From contig JH152806.1 of assembly GCA_000226015.1 (NCBI GenBank), positions 416,136 to 480,135 on the forward strand: a stretch of 64,000 bases of DNA, given 5' to 3'. Both the position numbers and the translations under genes were made by a program. The notes beneath the pieces were generated by a model. It worked only from the letters and a program-made list of their open reading frames with translations, was not told the DNA's origin and did no database searches. This document shows positions 48,301 through 60,300 of the stretch, piece after piece (positions within the stretch are counted from its first letter, which is position 1; the number at the start of each line of letters is the position of its first letter). Source of the stretch: Mnemiopsis leidyi. Taxonomy: Eukaryota; Ctenophora; Tentaculata; Lobata; Bolinopsidae.

Positions 48301-51300
48301 ATAGGACGCTTAATTTCTGAATTCTTCAATAAGTCTTTTCACCCAAACGTTGAACTGCTTGAAATTCAAATTACAGTGTCATACCGTTATTTTTAAACTA
48401 ATTACTATGCTCTTTGATGTGCGGCCTTTTCATTATTCAGTCTGATTCTATTCTTCAATCTAATATGATACTTCAGCCTTCAGCGCCGTTTTCTTCAAAG
48501 CTACAACTTCATGTGGTCTAGCACTAAAATTACGACAAGGAATGTTAAATGGTTCTGCACTATCACCGAAAGTCCTTGCATTTTACTGTCTTGTTCCCGT
48601 TTTAATAAATGCAGTAATGATACCGGTTGAAAAGTGACGATGAGTATAAAAGATTCTGTCTTATTTTAGGTTTCCATAACTTTGTCCATATAAGCAAATA
48701 TTTTCATCTGGTTACACGACTTCAGAAATTCCTGTCTTATTTACTTCTACTTGAGTTTATAGTACTCAAGTTTGCATTTAGAAAATAGGTCCGTATTACT
48801 CGTTGGTACAAAGCCCTAAACCCTAACAAGTTTACAGAACACTTACAAAACCCTCGTAAGAAACCAGAAATTTGAAACCTACAGCTGTGAAGTAAGTCAA
48901 CGTGATATTCTGTCACTGATCATCTGTTGGTAAACCGTGCCAAGATTTTACCTCGGGATACTCAGAAGCTGGCTCCTTTCTTATTTTATTAGACTATTGA
49001 CCGAAGATCTGAGAATTTTATCCCAGACAAAGTTCCAGGAGTGCCGTTTTAGTTTAAAACTATTTAAAACGTAGGATATCAACTGTACCGAAGTATCTGA
49101 TGAGATCAATGTCAACAAAGTACATATGAACAGGTCGAATCATTGTTCCTGGACGTCTAGCCCGTACACGGCACCATCTCTGAACAGTCGGAAGTCTAGC
49201 CGTGTTTGTTGCCCAGACACGGACCTACAATTCAATCAGAGAACTCTAAGTTGGTTACCATGTCCACCAGGGAAGACCCTCCCTCTGCATCAGCTCCCTA
49301 ACTGATCCTATTAGCTCCACCATCCCGGTCCTTATCTGGAACCTGTTGGACACTCCTCCCGAGTAAGGGTTACAGGTTCCACCCTACTTCCGCTAGATCC
49401 ATCTCTGAACTGTCCCTACTGCAGGTTCCTTCTGTACAACATTGNNNNNNNNNNNGGAGAAATTCATCACCCCCACCGATAGGAATATCATATTTGTCAT
49501 TGGTCACATATCATTATCATCATCATTATGTTGATGTTTTTACTTGGAATAAGTCACGTACTCACTGTTAGTCGGATACACAGAAAGATATATGTCAGTA
49601 TTTGTAGGAGAATTAGGACAAGGTATTCGCAATTTGCTAATAAAGTGATATTGAATAATGTCTGTTAATTCTGTTAATGTGTTCTGGAAAAGATTGATTC
49701 CCAAATTGTCATTGCAAAGGAGATAATATCTTGATATTAGAACACATCATGCTGGTTCGGTTTGTAAGAGAGATCACAGATCAGTGATTGGTCTTGTTTG
49801 GAGCGGCCTAATTTTCTATTTGTCAGGTACAAAAACCAGAGAAAATAAGAAAAGTTCGAGTTTATTTAACTTTGAGTTTGCTTGAATCTGAGTTTTCTCA
49901 CGGAATAGTGATTAACCTGAAAAAATCTTCCAGAGAAAGAGTCTGTTATCGAAGACACGGGATAGTGATTAACCTAAGTAATATTTCCAGAGAAAGAGTC
50001 TGTTATCGAAGACAAGGAGTTCGAGAGACGTTTCCAACAGGAGGCCAGAGTTAGTGTATACGAGGACGACGAGACTACTCCTAGTTTTGTGGAGCTGAAC
50101 ACAGGGAAACGGCTGAAGTACGACATACTTGACTGTAATAAGGTGAGTTATCAGCGTTGTTACATAGTTGAGTCTGATTGACTCTAATTAAGCCTTAATC
50201 TCAAGGTTATTTCAGATTTGTTGGATTAGTTTCGGCGAAAATTAATCGGAAAAACTTTGCTTGCTAGTTCCGCTCCATGTTCTACTAAACTGTGACTAAG
50301 TAATTATAAGCTAACGGGTTGAGCTGCTGTTGTGATAGTACGTTTAAAGCTTTCTCCAGGACAATTTTTTTTCTATCCAGAAAAATAGAACGCTTAATTT
50401 CTGAATTATTCAATAAGTCTTTTCACCCAAACGTTGAACTGCTTGAAATTCTAATGACAGTGTCATACCGTTATTTTTAAACTAATTACTCTGCTCTTTG
50501 ATGTGAAGCCTTTTCATTATTCAGTCTGATTCTATTCTTCAATATAATAAGATACTTCAGCCTTCAGCGCCGTTTTCTTCAAAGCTTAAACTTCATGTGG
50601 TCTAGCACTAAAATTACGACAAGGAATTTTAAATGGTTCTGCACTATCACCGAAAGTCCTTGCATTTTACTGTCTTGTTCCCGTTCTAATAAATCAGTAA
50701 TAATAGTTGAAAAGTGATGATGAGTATAAAAGATTCTGTCTTATTGTAGGTTTCCATAACTTTGTCCATATAAGCAAATATTTTCATCTGGTTACACGAC
50801 TTCAGAAATTCCTGTCTTATTTACTTCTACTTATGTTTAGAGTACTCAAGTTTTCATTCAAGATAGGTCCGTATTACACGTTGGTACAAAGCCCTCAACC
50901 CTAACAAGTTTACAGAACACTTACAAAACCCTCGTAAGAAACCAGAAATTTGAGACCGACAGCTGTGAAGTAAGTCAGCGTGATATTCTGTCACTGATCA
51001 TCTGTTGGTAAACCGTGCCAAGATTTTACCTCGGGATACTCAGCGGCTGGCTCCCCTTTCTTATTTTCTTATTTTATTAGGACTATTGACGGAAGATCTG
51101 AGAATTTTATCCCAGACAAAGTTCCATGAGTGCCTTTTTAGTTTAAAACTATTTAAAACGTAGGATATCAACTGTACCTGAGTATCTGATGAGATCAATG
51201 TCAACAAAGTACAGGTGAACAGGTCGAATCATTGTTCCTGGACGTCTAGACCGTACACGGCACCATCTCTGAACAGTCGGAAGTCTAGCCGTGTTTGTTG

Positions 51301-54300
51301 CCCAGACACGGACCTACAATTCAATCAGAGGACTCTAAGTTGGTTACCATGTCCACCAGAGTAGACCCTCCCTCTGCATCAGCTCCCTGACTGATCCTAT
51401 TAGCTCCACCATCCCGGTCCTTATCTGGAACCTGTTGGACACTGCTCCCGAGCAAGGGTTACAGGTTCCACCCTACTTCCGCTAGATCCATCTCTGAACT
51501 GTCCCTACTGCAGGTTCCTTCTGTACAACATTGTCCTGCAGGTTCCATTGTACAACCTGAACACTACCCAGATCAAATCTCGTGATGTCAGCTTTCTGTT
51601 GACATATCCAAAGCGTTTGATTCGATGAACCACTTTGACACTCTGCCATGGATATTGCATATGGAGGGAGCACAGTTTTATCTATATCAGGGTTTCTGGA
51701 GGGAGCAGGGTCTCTAACTCCTGATCACGAGGAGTGACTAAAGACAGGTACACGGCACACTGAGAAGTATTTGTTTACCCTCCTCACCTGGCTCTAGGTG
51801 ACATGATGAGAGTGATACTGCTACTCTCCCTTCTTGACGGCGAATATCTGATTATTAGCCGCGTTTATTCGGGGCTGGAATTCCGATCTTTATGTTTTGT
51901 TAACCAGGAGTGTGGCGACATTAAATTCAGGAATCAGGATATAGTTAGATTAATGGATGTAGGATATACGATTATATAGGTCGATAGGACCAATGAAAGG
52001 TTAATGAAATCTTGTTAAGTTTCCTGCTGAATAGACTCTGACTTGACGTTGTTGCAAAACTCGGGTTTTATTACCTGAGTAAGACAAACTTGGGTCAGAA
52101 ATCAGGTTGAGACAATTGTACTATTAACTAAGCTTCATTTATACGGGACAGCAAGCAGATTAGGAATTTAGATGAGGTAATTCCTGAATAAGTACGCTTT
52201 AATTTGTTGTTGGTCGACTTGGCCCACCTTATTGACATATCACAAGTCAAGAAATTTGGGCCTGGGTTTAGAACTGGGTATTATTCTAGGACGCTTCCCA
52301 CTGGATCACAGAAATTGATTTGATTCTGGAGTGGGAGACATCAAAATAGATCATTCTACATCCGAATTTCCTGGATAGCCTATGCTATAGTTATCTAAGT
52401 GGAAGTCGAATGTGAAGTCTGGATAGCAGCCCGGAACAATTAGTTAATGGGGCGGTAATTAGTGTTTGCTTGTAGAACAGGTCGTCCCGTCATTACAGTT
52501 TACAACTTACGTAAACTTTTCAAGTGTCACCTCTAGAGCATGACATAAGGCGGATATTTCTTGAAAGGTTTGACGAAATTTAAAAAATTTAAACCTTTTC
52601 CGAGATGAGGAGAGGCGGGTACAGACTCTAGCCGGTGTTACAAATGTGTCTTTGTTCCAACCCAATGAAATGTGACAGTACCATAAGTAGTTTGTCCCAA
52701 AGGGGGTTTAACAGTGTGTTTGTGAGTATTAGCGGGATTCTTTGTCAGATTCCATCATACTGAAAAATTCTGCTACACTCGAGTAGCGACCTTGCCGTCA
52801 AGAGAATTTTTACTGACTATCAGACAGGAAATAGTAAATACCTGGGGCTGGGATGCAGGACCCCGGGATATTACAGGACCCTTCAGGACTCGCTCCACTA
52901 CAGACTCGAAGTGTCAGCAGTACTAGTATTCAGTACTATTCAGAAATAACCCTGCATAATTCTCAATATTTTGTACAATGCTAAATAAAATGCCTCAATT
53001 GTGTATGAATCGGATCAAGAATGTCAAGCGGTTTCATAGCTGAAACAATTTGCACTTGTCTGTTGTAATCAAATATCACGTGACTCCCAACAATTGAAAA
53101 TAGATACACCACAACAGCGAAAGACACCTGAATTTCCCAATTTTCACTATCGTTATTTCTAACTTTTTCCTATCTTCAGACGTTCGTGCTGGACTTCATT
53201 ACCGAGTACTACATCTGGTGTGGTAAAGGAGTTCCCCTCTCCGTCAGGAAGAAAGCTTTACAGCTAGCAGAGGAGGAGTACAAGAAGAGTGTAGCTGAGT
53301 GCCCTAAAAACCCTATCGTCCCTCCCCAGGTTTCTAGATAACCGCTTAAATATGTAGTAAAAACCTGAAGTTATTTATCATTTGATACATTTATCAATTT
53401 ATATAATTCTAAAATTTTCTCTTTAAATTTCAATTTTCGTGTTTTAAATTTGTTTTCATTATTTTCAAACTTCACAACGTTCAAAATTTTGCTACTGTTA
53501 ACTTTTCAACTTTAGAATTTTCTCTTTTCATTGCACATCATATTCTTACCTCACCAGTTCAAACACTAGTACAAGTTATAATACCCCCCCCCCCACTGAT
53601 TTACTTTTTACTTACTTTCCCTTACCCTTACTTCCACCCAGGGTCGACGAGCCAGTGTTGCCATGACAGCAGGAGCTCTACCCACCACTGAAGTCTCCAG
53701 AAGAATATCTTGTGCGAGTCGAGGTTCTATCGACATGCCCAGCTCCGTCAAACTTGCCAGAAGGACCTCTACATCCTCCATAAAAAGTTAGTTTTTATTC
53801 AGGGACTTTGAGAATGATTTTTTCCAGAATCTTTTTCTTCCTGAATCTGTATTTGAGAATCTTTTTTTAAGAATCTGTTTTACAGAATCTGTTTTTGAGT
53901 ATCTGTTTTTAGAATCTATTTGTTCAGAATCAGTTCTTTTCTGAATATCATGAGCTGACGAGCGTGAAATGTTGTCAATAAAAATCAAATTACTGTCTTG
54001 AGATTTATTAGATTAGACTTTTACTTGATAAGAAAATGCGGTATTAAATCCCGATCGCAACATTCTAATTTAACTCCACGTCGAATTATAACCTCGAATC
54101 AGTTTAACATTAGCTTATCCCTCGATGTTTCATCACTTTATCGGGGTGCAATCTGTCAAATCTAGATTGTTAGAAGCGTCGCTAGCGGGCTGTAATCTAT
54201 TATTCGACAGTTTAGTGTGACCGAATGTAAAATATCACAACATAGCATCTGTCACGCTAGCAGGACATATAGGAATAACATTTACTTAATCCCTAAATTG

Positions 54301-57300
54301 TAACAAACGAAAAGAGGAATTTTTCCATTTATTTGTAGCCGATAAAACTGATTATTTCAGATCAACTTACGCAGAGGAGCATTAGTTCGGATAATGTCAA
54401 TAGCGGTAGAAGAGTAAGCGTCAGTGTCAATTCTCGGGGTAGCTTCTCCAAGGTTAGAATCCTGCACCCTCTATAACAACCATCTACAACCAGCTAACCC
54501 GTCCCACTGATTGGATAGATAGAATGTAGGCTTATCGTTGATAGAGTAACTACAGCGCCGAGGCTTACTAGTAATATACCTGTATTAGCCCTATTAAGTA
54601 AAGGGGAGATAATAGCCTTCACGAAATCCCCCAGAGAATTAAAATGGGCCAAAAACCAATTACTGTTCCTAAATCGATTCCTGTGCAGGTGAACTCAGAC
54701 ACGAATCTCCGGCGAATGTCCTCAACCTCCACCAGTTCGGGCGAAAGACGTCAGTCAGTCGCTTCCCAGGTTAATATCTTTGACAGAACTTTTTGTAATT
54801 CGTATTGAAATAACTTCCGGTTATGTTCCGGTTTTGTTCGGCCCTCAAAAAGTCTTGTTTAAATGATTGTAGGGACGTGGTTCTAGGGGCAGAACACTTT
54901 AAGTAACTCACACGAACCGTTATTTACTTTACTTTTATTTCCTACTTTACACTACACACGGCCTGTGACTGTCATGATACAAACCTTAAGTGATTTAACC
55001 TGAAACTCTCACGTAAGACCTGAACAAACTGTCATTAAAGACTTTACAGGCGTCATGAAATAATCAAATTTTCCCTTATCTCTGGTTTTTTACAAAACCA
55101 CAACTGACTTAAGACGTTCTCAAGTGCTGCCCCTCCCACACAATGACGCTTTAATATCAAAGTTCAACATAAAAAGTTCGAAATAAGACTAGGCAAAGTG
55201 ATTTTACTGGAATCCATATATATTTTTTACCAAATGAGCAACTAAAGAACTAACACTACACATGCACTGCATGGAGATTATAACCAATATTTTCTACACC
55301 TTACTCTGAATAACATCTGACCCACGTTTGAAGACCTTTCTATCGCAGAGCGGAAGGAGAATGTCCACAGCAAGCCGCCGGTCTTCAGTCGTATCTAACG
55401 TGTCTAACGGTCGTGGTTCGTCCTCCTCGCGCAGAGCCAGTCTTATGAGCACGTGCAGTGTGGACAGCTCAGGACAGATGCAAGGTGAGTTTTGTGGGAA
55501 TTTTAGGCAGAGTGTAACAGTATAACTTGCTGAATAATCTGTAGCACTTTCAGTACCTGCTGTCGTGAATGTGAACTGTAGACTGTTAGGTAAACAGTGT
55601 TTATCCTTTTCTGGAGTTATAAATAACTTTATTCTATGCTCAACGGTTGTTCGGTGTTTTTCTCCTAGGCTATAATTAGTCGACCAATTTTCTATCCCCA
55701 GTAATTGCTATCTCACTACACCCACACCCTCTATTACTGGGGAGTGGTTTTTGTCGCTAGGTAACCGTGTAATCGCCGTGTCAAGGCCTACTGGTCACGT
55801 GACTAGCTAAACCAGTCACGTGACTAGCTAAACCAGTCACGTGACCAGCTATGACTAAATTACATCTCATCTCCTAGGGTGTGGTTAGATGTTAGTTTTC
55901 TTTGTGCTGTGTGGAAAACTAGAAGGGTGTAACTAGTGTTAGCGTGTTATCAGTGTCTCTAGAGATTACCTACCTAGTTGTTTCTGGGAGATTGTATCTG
56001 TCTTGAGGACAAGTTGGGAGAAATGTTGATGACAAGCTGCCGGCAATTACTTGACGACACGGGGAGAGTAAATCTGTAAATAGGTTTAAGGTGCAAATTC
56101 GACTGTTTTGTTGAGACCGATATTTCGGTAAATCATGAATAAGTAAATGTTGGGCAAACATTATCTGAGAAAATCTGTCTGGGCCTTTTTGTGATCTCAT
56201 GATGTTCCCAATCCTATTAATTCAATCCATAATCTCAACCTCTTATCCAAGTTTACAATTCAACTCCACTTTTCAAGATAAGATTGTGATAAATCGTAAT
56301 TTGGGGGTAATACCAAACCAGTTATTTGCAGAGAACACAGTTCCTTCTTAAGTTATTCTGCTCCTTCATAAACATCTCCGTTCCCAGGTCGCAGAGTGAG
56401 TGTGTCGATGAAGCAGCTCAGATCGCTCGTTACTGGGTCCGGTAAACGAATACAAACGGAACAAGGTGCCCTTCAGGTAACACACAACAATACATACTGC
56501 TCTTCTTGTCCTTTTCTGCTTATCTTAGCTTATTAATTCAACCTGGTTTTATTTAAATATCAGCTTGTTAAATTGAGCTAGATTGAAATTTTACTGCAAA
56601 TCCATTTAAAGTCCACTACTTCTAACTTCCACTATTCACAACTCTGACTACTCTGACTTCTCTGACTACTCTGACTCTCTCCAGGTTGAAAGAGCAGACT
56701 GGGGTATCAATACTGTCACCATACAAGGCAAGGAACCCATCTCTCTCAGAGAAAAGTTCTCGGACTGGCCCGAACCCGGCAGAATCATCAAGATGAAAGG
56801 TGGGGTTGTTGACAAAACGTGCTTGCCATCTCATGAATAATCAATATTTCGCATAATTTATTCAAGGGTTGGTCTGACTTTCTGAGATTTTAGATCAAAG
56901 TATGGTCACTGTATCACGGTGGTGTCCTGTTTTAATTGTAACTTTTTAAATATCCACCATCACTTAATATCGTTTCCCCACGGTGCTTTAACGGAATGTT
57001 TGTTCTAGCCAGCTGTAACAATACCCTAGTTTTCCCATTTTTCACTCAACATGAGTCAGCTGATGAAATTTACTCACATGAAGTGACGTCATTTCATCTT
57101 CAGTCCAGTTTCAAGTTCCCACCAAGCACCGACACGTGAATCGATAAACTAAGACACAACGTGATTGGTCACAAGCCCTCCACGTGGCAGCAAATTGAAT
57201 TATAATTGGTTCTCGATAGGTCACGTGGTGCATTTGAACAAGTGTGGTAGACATTGAAATCTGGTGTTTAGTACTGAGTCTTTAGCTGTTACCGTTAGAT

Positions 57301-60300
57301 ATGAGGAAGTGTGGTACATAACACTGACTGTATTAACAGTTTCAGTGTTTTAACTATCATCAGCACCTTAGCTGGCAGCTTTATTTACTTAGCTGGCAGC
57401 TCTATTTACACGGCGGAGACTGTAGAGGTCATTGTTTTAGCTATTTCTGGCTGGCGTAAACAATGGTATAATTAGCGGAATATTGAATACGCTATTGTGG
57501 GAAATAAATATACTATGAGAGATAAAGTGCAATAAATGAATAAGTTGACGTAATTATTTGAGGTCAGTTGATGTCAGGCCGTCTCTAAAAAGTAAATAAT
57601 AGAGAATAATAAGAATAATAATAAGAGTCGCTTATATTGAGAAGATTCTCCGCAAAAACTGCTGACTGGTTAGAATGTCAGATGACAAATTAATTTAAAT
57701 ATATCATTCCAGTACTACCTAACTATTCCTAGCTAACATCTACACCTTTCAGGACACGCTGCGAGTGATGAACAAAACAAGTCCCTCCTGGCTCCCTCCC
57801 AGCCCCTCGAACCGTACAACGCTGAACTGATGCACCGTCCTCAGCCGGCTGAAGAGATCCTGAAATTGGAACTAACTAAACTCGGCCGTGGAAGAGGTTG
57901 GTATAACACAGAAAGTCTGATTTAAACTTATATACGTGGGATTATCTGGCATGGTCACTGAAAATTTCCGCTATTGCTTTCACAATATGCTGATTCCGTC
58001 CAAAAATATACCAGCTCAGCCAGTTATTAGCTTGAGTCTAGCCTCGTCGTCACCATTTAAACATATGTGACCATTTTAGGAAAGATCTTAGGATGTGTTA
58101 TCTTCAATGCCCACGATATTTAAAGCGGTCTGTCAATTTTGACTACCATACCTTCTTACCTTACGTATTATACCATCTAGAAATATATAAATTAGCATTA
58201 CAAACCTATGTAATCTATAAACATCTATGTAAATGAGGCATCTTACGATTGCTTTACGACACAAAAATGAGTCCTTGCCAGCAAGATGATTTCCAGGAAC
58301 ATTCAAATCGTTTGACGAAGAGATCACGGTCGTGACGGACGATGTCAAAACGTGGCTCGTTCACGAGTACAAGAACTACGTCCTCCCTTCCTCCTATCAA
58401 CAGTAAGTAGAGTTGGCAGATCTTCTTCGGGACATTCAAATCAGGAATATATTAGATTGTTGGTGAGGACGTGTAATCACCCAAATATTGTAACTTGGTC
58501 CAAGTACAGAAGGTTGTGAATTTTACCCTTTATTTGTCAGTCTTCATGGTTATCTGCGGAAATTCCGGCCTAGCCTATTAGATATTCAATATTGGACACA
58601 ACTAAAGATCCTCTCTCCAGCATGCCGGCCTAGCCTATGAAGTATTCAATACTGGACACAAATAAATATCCCCTCCCCAGCATGCTGTATTTAATATCCG
58701 ACACAAATAAATATCCCCTCCCCAGCATGCTGTACGCTAACGAAGGTTACGTTGTGAGGTGGGAATATCACCTGGAAGTGTTCGACGGTTTTGTCAGAAA
58801 ACACAAGTCAAAACGTTGTGCTTACTACTTCTGGCAGGTTAGCCCCGGTTTTTAAAATCAAGTAACAATAAAATCTGTTATGAAAAGCTGTTGTCTTACT
58901 ATTTCATTCTAATTTTCTGTTCTTGATTCTTTCAATCATTTATAGATTTGGTCAGTAAATGGCATTTTTTAATCGACAACCTTGACTACATATCCAACTA
59001 CAGGGTATAGAATGTGAGATCAACATGAAGGGAGCTACTGCTCTAATGACAGTCGAACTAGACAAGGAGAAAGGCCCTCAAGTCAGAGTAGTCCAGAACA
59101 GGGAGCCTCCGTCCTTCCTCAACCTCTTTAACGGCAAGCTAGTAGTCCGGACAGACAAGAGACAAATGTTGGACCGGGAACCTAACTTGGGACGGAGAAC
59201 ATTCCCCTCGGAGACAGAGATGTTTGTCGTGAGAGGAGAGTGTGTGGAGGAGGGACATCTTCACCAAGTTGAAGCCAGGTTAGTGTATGTCTGTCTGTAT
59301 TTGTTTGTCTGTCTGTCTGTCTGTCTGTCAATTCAAGCGAATTTACAATTTGAATTCCTTTACTATGATAGTTTTTATAGCTAGCTGGGTCGAATCTTGA
59401 CCTGGTTGTTTTGATCTTGACACGCTAGAATTTAAATCATTCATTTTGTATGATATCCACTATCGCAAGATACCTAAAAGTGCATATTAGGATATGAAAG
59501 CTGACCCCTCTCGGTATCACATATGTCAAATGTTAATTATTTTGCCATCTTTTGAAGTTTCACTTGTATCAGCCTTAGACCAGACTGCAATAATGTGCCA
59601 TAGGTTAATGTAAAGTAGAAATTCCAAGTATTACATTTCTCCGATTAATTCAATAAATATAACAATATAATAACATGCCGAGGACCCGTTTTCTATAAAA
59701 AGACCGGTATTCAATATCAGTTATTAGATTTAAATTCCATGCTATAGTATTATACTACAGTACAATGAATAGTTAAATTGTAATTGAAACTGTGGTATTG
59801 CTTGTAAATAACTAAGTGGTAAATAAACTAAGTAGAAAATAAACTAAGTAGTTAATAAACTAAGTAGTAAATAAACAAAGTGGTAAAGAAACTATATGGT
59901 ATATAAACTAAGGGGTAAATAAACTAAGTAGTAAATAAACAAAGTGGTAAATAGGTGGTAAGTAATGCACTTAGTCAATTAAGACACCGTGGTTGTTATG
60001 AAAGGAAACTTAAAGTATCCAGGAACATGAATGGTCTGTGGGGATTGGGACCCACTTAAATCACTTTAACACAGTGCCCCTCAGTAATCCATCCTGTCAC
60101 TCAAATTTTTGTTTAATAGTAGTGTTGAAAGTATTAAAACTGTCCCTCCCCTCAATTTCACCGAAGTGTATGTGCCTTAAAGAAATGAGGCGTGCAAAAA
60201 GGCGAGTTTGCAAATCAGAACTACACAAACAGTCACTATGAACTGTCTTGTAACCCACAAAACTTTTGTTTGCTGTAAGGCTGAGTTTACCCACGTTTGG

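Larger units (their letters stand above)
47119..49444. repeat. Left copy of a segment repeated across an assembly gap
   Basis: This stretch recurs at 49456-51533 at high identity, including an exon and flanking introns. It ends exactly at the N-run and its partner begins exactly after it. That is what two unmerged, overlapping contigs (two haplotypes) would give. Confidence 0.9.
49456..51533. repeat. Right copy of the segment repeated across the gap
   Basis: It matches 47119-49444 with scattered substitutions and small indels. It lacks the 275-bp SINE insertion and has its own 57-bp acceptor duplication before the exon at 49991. Confidence 0.9.

Noticed and set aside
47659-50142. Mutually exclusive exon pair
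   Set aside because: The peptides are identical and the copies abut an assembly gap, so unmerged haplotypes are more likely.
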